Made by a program: the position numbers and the translations under genes. A DNA stretch of 64,000 nucleotides from [Haemophilus] felis (GTDB lineage: Bacteria > Pseudomonadota > Gammaproteobacteria > Enterobacterales > Pasteurellaceae). Below the pieces are notes generated by a model. The model did no database searches, was not told the DNA's origin, and saw only the letters and a list, made by a program, of their open reading frames with translations. Positions 1-8,248 of the stretch are shown here, in pieces. Within the stretch, counting starts at the first letter, position 1. Every line of letters starts with the position of its first letter. The stretch lies in the NCBI GenBank assembly GCA_002015125.1, contig MUYB01000001.1, forward strand, positions 1-64,000, read 5' to 3'.

Positions 1-27
1 CATTTTTGTCCATTACACCCGGATTTT

Positions 28-1386
28 TTATTTACCAATACAGAATGAGCTAAAGATACTGCCTAATAAATCATCTGAAGTAAATTGTCCTGTGATTTCA
101 CTTAAATGCTGCTGAACTAAACGTAACTCTTCAGCAAGCAATTCACCTGCATGAAATTGAGTTAATTGGATATGGCCTTGCTGCAAATGAATTTCTGCCT
201 GTGCCAAGGCTTCCAAATGGCGACGACGCGCTAGGAATCCACCTTCCATATTAGTTTGATAACCCATAGAGCACTTTAAATGCTCGCGCAAATGAGAAAT
301 ACCTTGCTTAGTTTTCGCTGATAGGGTAATTACCGTATATCCTTGTTCCTCAACAATCCCCTCGTTTTCGCCACTTAGATCTGCTTTATTACGCACAATA
401 GTAACAGGAATATTTCCAGAGATCTTAGTCAAAAACTCCGCGCGAATTTGTTCAAAATCTTGTCCTTCTGATTGGCTACTATCTAGCATTAATAAAATAC
501 GATCCGCTTGTTCAATTTCATTCCATGCGCGTACAATACCAATGCGTTCCACTTCATCGCTAGCATCTCGCAAACCAGCGGTATCAATAATATGTAAAGG
601 CATACCGTCGATATGAATATGCTCACGCAACACATCTCGCGTGGTGCCCGCAATATCAGTAACAATAGCTGCTTCTCTACCTGCAAGCACGTTAAGCAAA
701 CTTGACTTTCCTGCATTTGGACGACCAGCGATAACTACCTTCATCCCCTCGCGCAAAATTGAACCTTGTTTAGCTTCCGCGCGAACCTGTGCTAGTTGGT
801 TAATAATGTCATCAAGATGACCTTCTATTTTTCCATCTGCAAGGAAATCAATTTCTTCATCAGGAAAATCAATAGCAGCTTCAACATAAGTACGCAAATA
901 GATAATACTATCTACTAATTGATTGATTTTATTGGAAAATTCACCCTGTAAGGATTTTAATGCGGAACGCGCTGCTTGTTCAGAGGTGGCGTCAATTAAA
1001 TCCGCAATAGCTTCAGCTTGAGCCAAATCTAACTTATCATTCAAAAATGCTTGTTCAGAAAATTCACCCGGTCTAGCAAGGCGGATACCTTCTAATTGCA
1101 GAATAGATTTAAGTAATAAATCCAGTACAATTTGCCCACCATGTCCTTGCAGTTCTAAAACATCTTCCCCAGTAAAAGAATTTGGTGCTTTAAAATATAA
1201 GGCAATACCTTGATCTAATACATTTCCAGCTTGATCTCTAAAAGGCAAATAATCTGCCATACGCGGCTTAGGGCATTTTCCTAAGATCGCCATAGCAACA
1301 TCAACAGCTTTAGGACCCGAAATACGCAAAATTCCAATTCCACCACGCCCTGGCGCAGTTGCTTGTGCAACAATAGTTTCTTTCAT
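28..1386 (-). CDS. mnmE: tRNA uridine-5-carboxymethylaminomethyl(34) synthesis GTPase MnmE
   Basis: MnmE works with MnmG to add the carboxymethylaminomethyl group to wobble U34 of several tRNAs. The 452-residue protein has the N-terminal folate-binding domain, then a G domain with P-loop [12 protein letters not shown], the GTTRD switch, DTAGLRD and the specificity motif NKAD. It ends in the family's catalytic CIGK tetrapeptide, so the gene is complete. The ATG at 1386 is preferred: two codons upstream the frame only offers TTG, and AGAG lies about ten bases before the ATG. It is the last gene of the rpmH-rnpA-yidD-yidC block, but a terminator-like hairpin separates it from yidC, so it probably has some transcription of its own. 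Family identification is very secure. Confidence 0.97.
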   Translation of the reverse strand: MKETIVAQATAPGRGGIGILRISGPKAVDVAMAILGKCPKPRMADYLPFRDQAGNVLDQGIALYFKAPNSFTGEDVLELQGHGGQIVLDLLLKSILQLEGIRLARPGEFSEQAFLNDKLDLAQAEAIADLIDATSEQAARSALKSLQGEFSNKINQLVDSIIYLRTYVEAAIDFPDEEIDFLADGKIEGHLDDIINQLAQVRAEAKQGSILREGMKVVIAGRPNAGKSSLLNVLAGREAAIVTDIAGTTRDVLREHIHIDGMPLHIIDTAGLRDASDEVERIGIVRAWNEIEQADRILLMLDSSQSEGQDFEQIRAEFLTKISGNIPVTIVRNKADLSGENEGIVEEQGYTVITLSAKTKQGISHLREHLKCSMGYQTNMEGGFLARRRHLEALAQAEIHLQQGHIQLTQFHAGELLAEELRLVQQHLSEITGQFTSDDLLGSIFSSFCIGK

Positions 1387-1404
1387 AATCAATCTCTATT
1401 TATC

Positions 1405-1438
1405 CTAAAAATAAAAGGCACCATTTGATGCCTTTTAT
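1405..1438 (-). terminator. Rho-independent terminator after yidC
   Basis: A 10-bp stem (ATAAAAGGCA paired with TGCCTTTTAT, 8-base loop) is followed on the minus strand by a T-rich run. It lies 16 bp past the yidC stop and before mnmE. Confidence 0.8.
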
Positions 1439-1453
1439 CTCGTTGTTCCAATC

Positions 1454-3070
1454 TTATTTATTGCGAGAATGTAGTCCTTTTTTCTCCAAACCGCGATAAA
1501 TTAATTGTTGCTGTACGATAGTAATCAAGTTAGACACTAACCAGTATAAAACCAAACCAGATGGGAACCATAAGAAGAATACCATGAACATGAGAGGCAT
1601 AAAATTCATGATCTTTTGTTGCGTTGGATCCGCTACAGGTGTTGGCGACATTTTCTGTAACAAGAACATTGAAGCCCCCATTAAGATTGGGAGAATGTAA
1701 TACGGATCTTGAGCAGATAAGTCTTGAATCCATGCAAAGAACGGTGCATGGCGTAATTCTACAGCTTCTAGGAATGTCCAATATAATGCGATGAAAATTG
1801 GCATTTGTAACACTAAAGGTAAACATCCACCTAATGGGTTTACTTTTTCCTCTTTGTACAATTTCATCATTTCTTGACTCATGCGCTGACGATCTTCACC
1901 AAAACGCTCACGCATTTCTTGTAACTTCGGCTGAAGCATACGCATTTTCGCCATAGAAGTATATTGTGCTTTAGTTAATGGGTACAACGCCGCTTTTACG
2001 ACTAAAGTAACGCCGATAATTGCAATCCCCCAGTTATGCACTAAACTTTGAATAAAAGTTAATAGCCAAAATAATGGTTTAGCAATGAACCAAGCCCAAC
2101 CGTAATCCACAGTCAAATCAAGATAATTTGCAACACTTGCCATCTGAGTTTGTAATTTTGGCCCTGTCCATAATTTACTAGATATAACTTGATTTTCTCC
2201 AGCCGAGACTACTGTTGCTGGACCACGATAACCAATAAAAGCTACATTATTTGCGCTATCTGTAGACGTGTAAAGTTGGTTATTATTATCTTGATTTGGA
2301 ACCCAAGCAGAAACAAAGTAATGTTGTAAGACAGCAATCCAGCCAGCTTTAGTCGAAACAGACAAATTAGCTTTTTGCATCTCTTCAAAACTATATTTTT
2401 TATAATTGTTTTCTGCTGATGAATAAGCACCGCCAGTATAAGTCGGCATAGCGACGTTACCAGTATCCTCTACTAAGGTATGCTTAATTTGTGCATAAGG
2501 CTCAACTTCTATCGCTTTTTCACTTTGGTTATTAATCTCAAAGTTCACATCAATACTATAAGCACCACGTTTTAACACAAATATCTTGCGGAAAACTACA
2601 CCATCTTTCTCAAAAGTGAATGGCACAACAAGTTCATTTTGATCTTCCGCTAACTTGAAGTTTTCACCTTCAACTTGATAATTAGCACGGCCAGCTTTGG
2701 TATCAATACCGTCTTTACCAACTAAACCACTTTGAGCAACATAAATGTGATCTTTTTGATTATTCAGTAGAGTAAATGGCGTTTTAGAATCTAACTCAGC
2801 GTCATAATTTAATAACTCAGATTTAACAACATCGCCCCCTAGGGTATCCACTTGCAAACGAAATACATCATTTTCAAGGGTAATAATTCTGCCACTTTCT
2901 TGAGAAAGGGAAAGAATATCAGAACCTGATGCTTTAGAAGCAACTGTTACTGAAGAAACTTGCTCGGTAGTAACTGGTTTCGGCGTATGATAGTCCAATT
3001 GCCATTGTTGCCAAACAAGAAAAGAAAGAAAGAGTAGTGCGATGACTAACAGGCCACGTCTTGAATCCAT
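1454..3070 (-). CDS. yidC: Membrane protein insertase YidC
   Basis: YidC inserts and folds inner-membrane proteins, alone or with SecYEG. The 538 residues show the Gram-negative layout: an N-terminal anchor (about residues 8-22), a large periplasmic domain to about residue 330, then the conserved C-terminal membrane core. The core includes [14 protein letters not shown], the cytoplasmic helical hairpin, and [20 protein letters not shown]. The length is normal for the family. Its ATG overlaps the yidD stop codon by one base (TAATG), so the two are translationally coupled. The gene order matches the classic rpmH-rnpA-yidD-yidC operon. Confidence 0.98.
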   Translation of the reverse strand: MDSRRGLLVIALLFLSFLVWQQWQLDYHTPKPVTTEQVSSVTVASKASGSDILSLSQESGRIITLENDVFRLQVDTLGGDVVKSELLNYDAELDSKTPFTLLNNQKDHIYVAQSGLVGKDGIDTKAGRANYQVEGENFKLAEDQNELVVPFTFEKDGVVFRKIFVLKRGAYSIDVNFEINNQSEKAIEVEPYAQIKHTLVEDTGNVAMPTYTGGAYSSAENNYKKYSFEEMQKANLSVSTKAGWIAVLQHYFVSAWVPNQDNNNQLYTSTDSANNVAFIGYRGPATVVSAGENQVISSKLWTGPKLQTQMASVANYLDLTVDYGWAWFIAKPLFWLLTFIQSLVHNWGIAIIGVTLVVKAALYPLTKAQYTSMAKMRMLQPKLQEMRERFGEDRQRMSQEMMKLYKEEKVNPLGGCLPLVLQMPIFIALYWTFLEAVELRHAPFFAWIQDLSAQDPYYILPILMGASMFLLQKMSPTPVADPTQQKIMNFMPLMFMVFFLWFPSGLVLYWLVSNLITIVQQQLIYRGLEKKGLHSRNK

Positions 3071-3330
3071 TATTTATTCTCTTTGTTGTTATTGATCTTT
3101 GGCGGAACAGGGTCGTATCCACCTTCGTTTAAAGGATGACATTTTAATATACGTTTAACGGTAAGCCAACTACCTTTTAGCGCGCCATGCTGTTTTAACG
3201 CCTCAACACCATAGCAAGAACAGGTTGGAGTAAAACGACAACGAGGGCCGATCATTGGGCTGATGACCCATTGATAAACTCTAATACAGCCAACTAAGAT
3301 TTTTGTGCCAAACGAATATGTCTGTGCCAT
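3070..3330 (-). CDS. yidD: Membrane protein insertion efficiency factor YidD
   Basis: YidD is a small inner-membrane-associated protein that assists YidC-dependent insertion. The 86 residues contain the family signature: [20 protein letters not shown] with a following SCYGVEAL segment, three to four conserved cysteines, and a C-terminal [13 protein letters not shown]. An amphipathic helix occupies roughly residues 5-25. It overlaps rnpA by 37 bp at its 5' end and yidC by 1 bp at its 3' end, an overlap pattern typical of this operon. Start choice is supported by length and by the [13 protein letters not shown]-terminus. Confidence 0.96.
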   Translation of the reverse strand: MAQTYSFGTKILVGCIRVYQWVISPMIGPRCRFTPTCSCYGVEALKQHGALKGSWLTVKRILKCHPLNEGGYDPVPPKINNNKENK

Positions 3331-3653
3331 AACTTATCCAGATGTTGATAAAAAGTCGGATTATCCAAACGAGCAATTCCTTTTTTCGCCACCACCACAA
3401 AATCATAATTAGGTAAATTATGCTGCAACAGACGGAAACTTTCACGGCATAAACGTTTAATTCGATTACGATCGTGAGCACGTTTTAAATGCTTTTTGGC
3501 AACGGTTAATCCTAAACGAGGATGCGTTAATTGATTTGGACGAGCAAGGATGGTGATTTCAGGCGTGCTGGCACGAAAAGGTTGTTCAAAGACGTATTTA
3601 AAATGAACGGGAGTTAACAAACGTAACTCCCTAGAAAAATTTAGCTTAACCAC
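3294..3653 (-). CDS. rnpA: Ribonuclease P protein component RnpA
   Basis: RnpA is the protein subunit of RNase P, which with the catalytic RNA trims tRNA 5' leaders. The 119-residue basic protein has the N-terminal [13 protein letters not shown] segment and the diagnostic RNR motif in [14 protein letters not shown] (about residues 58-72). The length is normal. It starts 14 bp after the rpmH stop, so both are very likely expressed from the rpmH promoter. The 3' end lies inside yidD. The gene for the RNA subunit (rnpB) was not seen in this window. Confidence 0.97.
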   Translation of the reverse strand: MVKLNFSRELRLLTPVHFKYVFEQPFRASTPEITILARPNQLTHPRLGLTVAKKHLKRAHDRNRIKRLCRESFRLLQHNLPNYDFVVVAKKGIARLDNPTFYQHLDKLWHRHIRLAQKS

Positions 3654-3667
3654 ATCAAAGATGAAGA

Positions 3668-3802
3668 TTATGCTGATAACGATTTACGACCTTTAGCACG
3701 ACGACGAGCTAAAACTTGACGACCGTTTTTAGTTGCCATACGAGCACGGAAACCATGAGTGCGGCTACGTTTTAATACTGATGGTTGAAATGTACGTTTC
3801 AT
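3668..3802 (-). CDS. rpmH: 50S ribosomal protein L34
   Basis: This short gene encodes 44 residues that I translated directly: [18 protein letters not shown] at the N-terminus and GRKSLSA at the end. This is the canonical L34 length and sequence, extremely rich in Arg and Lys. L34 is a structural protein of the large ribosomal subunit. It is the promoter-proximal gene of the rpmH-rnpA-yidD-yidC block and is divergent from dnaA across a 284-bp spacer. The other conserved ori-region genes on both sides confirm the call. Confidence 0.97.
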
Positions 3803-3852
3803 AATAATTAACTACCTAGAATATAAAATAAAAAATGTAGAAAAACAAGATT

Positions 3853-3885
3853 TGAGATTTTAGTCTTAAATCTCATTTTCGTCAA
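3853..3885 (-). promoter_or_regulatory. rpmH promoter overlapped by an inverted repeat
   Basis: On the minus strand TTGACG (3880-3885) and TAAAAT (3857-3862) are separated by exactly 17 bp, a strong sigma-70 arrangement 55 bp before rpmH. A perfect 8-bp inverted repeat, TGAGATTT and AAATCTCA with a 7-base loop (3853-3875), overlaps the -10 box and spacer. It could be an operator or a 5' RNA hairpin. No DnaA box of the form TTATNCACA was found in this rpmH-dnaA spacer. Confidence 0.7.
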
Positions 3886-4086
3886 ATCAAGAAAATCAAA
3901 ATTTTCTAAGGTGGACTTAAAGCGGCGTGCATTATACGTTTTTTGAAAGAAATCTCAAGGCGGATTTTTATTTTTTATTCCTTTTTCCTAAAGATTTTTT
4001 GGCGGTTTTATTGTAAAATTCGTCGCCGATAATCAGTTCATCACGAATTTACATTTATTTTAGTCAACAGTCTTTCTATACCAAAA

Positions 4087-5436
4087 ATGAAAACAGATCT
4101 TTATTCCCTTTGGCAACAATGCTTATCGCTGTTGCAAGATCAATTGTCCGTAATGGATTTTGAAACTTGGGTTCGCCCATTACAAATGGATATTAACGAT
4201 GAAAATCACGTTACGCTTTATGCTGCTAATATTTTTGTGAAACAAAAAATCGATGAAAGTTTTTTGCAAAACATCACTCATCTGATGCAAAGTTTAAGCA
4301 ACCATGAGGAACTGACGGTTAATGTTAAAGTCGGCGTAAAACCAAACAAGAAAAAAGCGGAAGAGATTGAAAAAAATCCGCCACCCAAAAAAGAAGTAAA
4401 ACTTTCACCTGTTCGTTCAAATTTAAATGAAAAACTGATTTTTGATAATTTTGTCGAAGGTAAGTCAAATCAACTTGCTCGTGCCGTCGCTCAAAAAGTT
4501 GCACTTAATCCTGGCGAAGAAACCTCTAATCCCCTCTATCTTTATGGAGGAACTGGATTAGGTAAAACTCACTTATTACACGCCATCGGCAATGGCATTT
4601 TAAGCAGAAATCCTAACGCTAGAGTACTTTACATTCACGCAAACAGCTTTATGCAGCAAATGGTGAATGCAATGCGAGATAACAAAATGGACGATTTCAA
4701 ACGTTTTTATCGTTCATTAGATGCGTTGTTGGTGGATGACATTCAATTTTTTGCGGAAAAAGAAAAAACCCAAGAAGAATTTTTCTTTATTTTCAATCGG
4801 TTATTTGAAACAGGCAGACAAATTATTCTCACTTCAGATCGTTATCCAAAAGAAATCGAAAAAATTGAAGAACGATTAAAATCTCGTTTCGGTTGGGGGT
4901 TAACCACAGCAATTGAACCGCCCGAGCTAGAAACTCGTGTTGCCATCTTATTAAAAAAAGCGGAAGAAAAAGGCATTGAATTACCTGAAGAAGTCGCATT
5001 TTTTATAGGACAAAAGCTACGCACGAATGTGCGGGAGTTAGAAGGCGCGTTAAATAGATTATCCGCCTACGCAGAATTTAAGGCTACGTCCATCACCATT
5101 GATTTTGTACGAGAAACGCTGAAAGATATGCTGGCGCTACAAGATAAGCTAGTGACGGTAGAAAACATTCAGAAAGTGGTTGCCGAATACTACCGCATTA
5201 AAGTTGCGGATTTAAAATCCAAAAGCCGCTCACGTTCTATTGCTAGACCTCGCCAACTAGCAATGGCACTATCGAAAGAATTAACCAACCGAAGCCTGCC
5301 TGAAATCGGGAAAGGATTTGGGGATCGGGATCATACCACGGTATTACACGCTTGCCGCACTATTGCAAAATTACGAGAGGAAGATAGCAATATTCAGGAA
5401 GATTGGTCAAACCTAATTCGCACATTATCAGCATAA
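4087..5436 (+). CDS. dnaA: Chromosomal replication initiator DnaA
   Basis: DnaA binds origin DnaA boxes and melts DNA to start replication. The 449-residue protein has domain I ([14 protein letters not shown]), a short charged linker around residues 85-110, and the AAA+ domain with Walker [17 protein letters not shown] and Walker [10 protein letters not shown]. The C-terminal DNA-binding domain carries the signature [17 protein letters not shown]. The linker is short, about normal for Pasteurellaceae. dnaN follows after 10 bp and recF after another 12 bp, so the three form the usual operon. Confidence 0.98.
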   Translation: MKTDLYSLWQQCLSLLQDQLSVMDFETWVRPLQMDINDENHVTLYAANIFVKQKIDESFLQNITHLMQSLSNHEELTVNVKVGVKPNKKKAEEIEKNPPPKKEVKLSPVRSNLNEKLIFDNFVEGKSNQLARAVAQKVALNPGEETSNPLYLYGGTGLGKTHLLHAIGNGILSRNPNARVLYIHANSFMQQMVNAMRDNKMDDFKRFYRSLDALLVDDIQFFAEKEKTQEEFFFIFNRLFETGRQIILTSDRYPKEIEKIEERLKSRFGWGLTTAIEPPELETRVAILLKKAEEKGIELPEEVAFFIGQKLRTNVRELEGALNRLSAYAEFKATSITIDFVRETLKDMLALQDKLVTVENIQKVVAEYYRIKVADLKSKSRSRSIARPRQLAMALSKELTNRSLPEIGKGFGDRDHTTVLHACRTIAKLREEDSNIQEDWSNLIRTLSA

Positions 5437-5446
5437 GGAGAAAAAT

Positions 5447-6547
5447 ATGCAGTTTATTATTTCAAGAGAACAATTGTTAAAACCACTGCAACAGGTTTGT
5501 GGCGTATTAAGTAGCAGACCCAATATTCCTGTACTGAACAATATTTTATTACAAATAAGTGGGAATAAATTGGTTCTTACTGGCACTGACTTAGAAGTAG
5601 AATTATCGACGGAAGCAGAATTATTTGGATCGGATTTCCAAGGACGCACTACTATTCCAGCGAAAAAATTTCTTGATATTTGCCGTAGTTTACCGGACCA
5701 ATCCGAACTAAGCGTAAGTTTTGAAGAAGATCGCGCCATAATTAAATCGGGTCGCAGTAAATTTAATTTATCTACCCTCCCGGCAGAAGAATATCCTAAT
5801 TTAACCGATTGGCATTCTGAAGTTGATTTTACGATAGAGCAAAGCACATTACGCCGCCTAATTGAAGCCACACAATTCTCAATGGCAAACCAAGATGCAC
5901 GCTATTTCTTAAACGGTATGAAATTTGAAACAGAAGGTAATTTACTAAGAACCGTGGCAACGGACGGACACAGACTCGCAGTTTGTACTATCGCCTTAGA
6001 ACAAGATTTGCAAAGCCATTCTGTCATTGTACCTCGTAAAGGAGTATTAGAATTAGGGCGCCTGTTAGATAACAGTGAATTACCTGTTCGCTTACAAATC
6101 GGTACAAGTAATCTACGCATAACTCTAGGCAATATGGTCTTTACATCGAAATTAATCGACGGTCGTTTCCCTGATTACCGTCGTGTGTTACCTCGCAATG
6201 CCATACATATTTTAGAAGCGGATTGGGACATCTTAAAACAAGCTTTCGTGCGCGCTGCGATTTTATCCAATGAACGTTTCCGTAGCGTACGCTTACAATT
6301 AAGTGAAAATCAATTAACCATTACCGCCACCAATCCAGAACAAGAACAGGCTGAAGAGATTATTGATGTTTCTTACTCTGGAGATGAAATGGAGATTGGC
6401 TTTAATGTAGGCTATATTTTAGATGTGCTTAACGCCTTAAAATGCGAACGAGTAAGAGTGCGCTTAACAGATTCATCATCAAGCTGTTTGATAGAAGACT
6501 GCCAAGATGCCAGCGCAGAATATGTCATTATGCCAATGCGTATTTAA
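5447..6547 (+). CDS. dnaN: DNA polymerase III beta sliding clamp
   Basis: The 366-residue protein is the ring-shaped clamp that tethers polymerase III to DNA. Its start (MQFIISREQLLKPLQQV) and end (ASAEYVIMPMRI) match the family closely. The three repeated clamp folds of about 120 residues each are present, and the YIVMPMR-type C-terminus forms part of the partner-binding pocket. AGGAG sits just before the ATG. It lies between dnaA and recF in the standard order; gyrB, which follows recF in enterics, is absent here. Confidence 0.98.
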   Translation: MQFIISREQLLKPLQQVCGVLSSRPNIPVLNNILLQISGNKLVLTGTDLEVELSTEAELFGSDFQGRTTIPAKKFLDICRSLPDQSELSVSFEEDRAIIKSGRSKFNLSTLPAEEYPNLTDWHSEVDFTIEQSTLRRLIEATQFSMANQDARYFLNGMKFETEGNLLRTVATDGHRLAVCTIALEQDLQSHSVIVPRKGVLELGRLLDNSELPVRLQIGTSNLRITLGNMVFTSKLIDGRFPDYRRVLPRNAIHILEADWDILKQAFVRAAILSNERFRSVRLQLSENQLTITATNPEQEQAEEIIDVSYSGDEMEIGFNVGYILDVLNALKCERVRVRLTDSSSSCLIEDCQDASAEYVIMPMRI

Positions 6548-6559
6548 GTTTCTGACCAC

Positions 6560-7642
6560 ATGGCAATTTCTCGTCTGCTCATTGAAAATTTTAGGAATTT
6601 AACTGCCGTGGATCTTGAATTAGATCACGGCTTTAACTTTTTGGTAGGCAACAATGGCAGCGGTAAAACAAATGTATTAGAGGCTATTTTCTATTTAGGA
6701 CATGGCCGTTCTTTCAAAAGTGCCGTAGGAAATCGGATTATTTCTTACGAACAACCTCACTTTATTTTGCACGGAAAAATTCAAGAGCAACAACATCAAT
6801 GGTCCGTTGGCTTGCAAAAATTTCGCCAAGGCAATTCGGTGGTGAAAATCAATGGCGAAGACGGCAATAAAATTGCGGATCTTGCCCATTTGCTCCCTAT
6901 TCAACTGATTACCCCAGAGGGGCTGAACTTGTTAAACGGCGGTCCGAGCTATCGCCGTGCATTTCTAGATTGGGGATTATTTCATCATCACAATTATTTT
7001 TATAATGCTTGGCAAAACCTAAATCGTATATTAAAGCAGCGTAATGCTGCTTTAGCACAAGTTAACCATTACGAGCAATTGACCATCTGGGATAAAGAAC
7101 TGGTGAAATTCGCCACACAAGTGAGCCAGTGGCGCGCAGAATATGCCAATGCGCTAAAACCAGAAATCGCCCAAACCTGCCAACTTTTTTTACCTGAATT
7201 AGACATCAGCATCAATTTCTACCAAGGTTGGGAAAAAGATCGCGATTATGCCGAGTTATTAAAACAAAATTTCGAACGAGATCGTAGCATTGGTTACACC
7301 ATTTCTGGCCCACAAAAAGCGGATTTACGTTTCAAAGCCAATGGCTTACCAGCGGAAGATGTGTTATCTCGCGGTCAACTTAAACTACTTATGTGTGCGC
7401 TACGCCTTGCGCAAGGTGAACATTTGATGAAACAAAAACAACGCGCCTGCATTTTTTTAATTGATGACTTTGCCTCTGAACTGGATCAATACAAACGAAG
7501 TTTGTTAGCAGAACGCTTGCAACAAAGCCAATCACAAGTGTTTGTTACCGCCATTACGCCAGAACAACTTAAACAAATGCAGCCTGAAAAACATCGTATT
7601 TTCCGTATTGATAACGGTATGATTCAGCCTATTGAGGCATAA
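6560..7642 (+). CDS. recF: DNA replication and repair protein RecF
   Basis: RecF is an SMC-like ATPase that with RecO and RecR loads RecA at gaps. The 360 residues begin with the conserved MAISRLLIENFRNL and carry Walker A GNNGSGKTNVLEAI (about residues 30-43). An ABC-type signature LSRGQLKLLMCAL and Walker B FLIDDFASELD lie near the C-terminus. The length is normal. It is 12 bp after dnaN, so it belongs to the dnaA operon. Its partner gene recR is also in this window, at 15.7-16.3 kb. The next gene is convergent. Confidence 0.97.
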   Translation: MAISRLLIENFRNLTAVDLELDHGFNFLVGNNGSGKTNVLEAIFYLGHGRSFKSAVGNRIISYEQPHFILHGKIQEQQHQWSVGLQKFRQGNSVVKINGEDGNKIADLAHLLPIQLITPEGLNLLNGGPSYRRAFLDWGLFHHHNYFYNAWQNLNRILKQRNAALAQVNHYEQLTIWDKELVKFATQVSQWRAEYANALKPEIAQTCQLFLPELDISINFYQGWEKDRDYAELLKQNFERDRSIGYTISGPQKADLRFKANGLPAEDVLSRGQLKLLMCALRLAQGEHLMKQKQRACIFLIDDFASELDQYKRSLLAERLQQSQSQVFVTAITPEQLKQMQPEKHRIFRIDNGMIQPIEA

Positions 7643-7669
7643 AAAAACCTAGACTTGCCAGTCTAGGTT
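7641..7669 (-). terminator. Terminator between recF and the ygiW-like gene
   Basis: A 9-bp stem (AACCTAGAC / GTCTAGGTT, loop TTGCCA) has seven A residues on its left, which read as a T run on the minus strand. It therefore best serves the ygiW-like gene that converges on recF. Confidence 0.8.
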
Positions 7670-7697
7670 CAAAAGACATAAGGTAGCAGATAGAAGA

Positions 7698-8072
7698 TTA
7701 TTTTTTAATGATATTTTCCACTTCAATTTCAGTAGAACTGAAATTTTTGTCCACTTTTCCTTGAATTACAATGCGTTCATTTGGCTGAATAGTTTGTCCG
7801 TTCCATGCATCATCATCCACATCAATCTCAATTTCATTGCCTGCTAAATCACGGAAAAGAAAGTGATCTCCACTTATACGTTTTACAATGCTGCCCTCAA
7901 TGGCAACTAAGCTATCGTCTCTAGCTTCTTTAGCCGCTTTAACAGTCGTGATAGCGGCACCGAAGCCACCAAACCCACCATTATTATTGGAGGCGTTAGA
8001 TTGGAAACCGCCTTGCGCCACCGCCAAACTAGATACCGCTAAAAGAGAAGCTAAAGTCATTAATTTTTTCAT
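7698..8072 (-). CDS. YgiW/YdeI-family periplasmic OB-fold stress protein
   Basis: The 124-residue protein has a clear signal peptide (MKKLMTLASLLAVSSLAVA, cleavage near residue 20) followed by a Gly/Asn-rich stretch. Then comes a single OB-fold (BOF) domain with the family run VKAAKEARDDSLVAIEGSI, DHFLFRDLAGNEIEIDVDDD and GKVDK. Members are periplasmic and linked to stress tolerance. In some Pasteurellaceae the ygiW gene precedes qseBC; here it is followed by a terminator and the convergent recF, so no two-component genes are attached. A QseB/PmrA-type direct repeat lies 87 bp upstream. Exact function is unproven. Confidence 0.88.
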   Translation of the reverse strand: MKKLMTLASLLAVSSLAVAQGGFQSNASNNNGGFGGFGAAITTVKAAKEARDDSLVAIEGSIVKRISGDHFLFRDLAGNEIEIDVDDDAWNGQTIQPNERIVIQGKVDKNFSSTEIEVENIIKK

Positions 8073-8158
8073 AATAAGTTCCTATCAATAAAGGTTGTTG
8101 AATAAAAGTTGAGTTGAAAGGTTACGTCCTTTCTATGTGCTTATTAAAGCAATTAAAT

Positions 8159-8175
8159 ATTAAGCAAATATTAAG
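8159..8175 (-). promoter_or_regulatory. QseB/PmrA-type direct-repeat box
   Basis: On the minus strand the sequence reads CTTAAT-ATTTG-CTTAAT, two identical half-sites exactly 11 bp apart. This matches the known CTTAA-N6-CTTAA repeat bound by QseB/PmrA regulators of the OmpR family. It lies 87 bp before the ygiW-like start; a plausible -10 (TTTAATAA) follows about 20 bp downstream. The regulator itself is not in the window. Confidence 0.65.
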
Positions 8176-8248
8176 CGAAAGGAAATCCAACCATTTTTTT
8201 ATAAAAATCACCAACAAATTTTTGCGGTGGTTCTCATCCCAAAATCCA

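Noticed and set aside
3803..4086. Possible replication origin beside dnaA
   Set aside because: I looked for TTATNCACA-type DnaA boxes in both orientations in this spacer and found none; in related genomes the origin is not next to dnaA.
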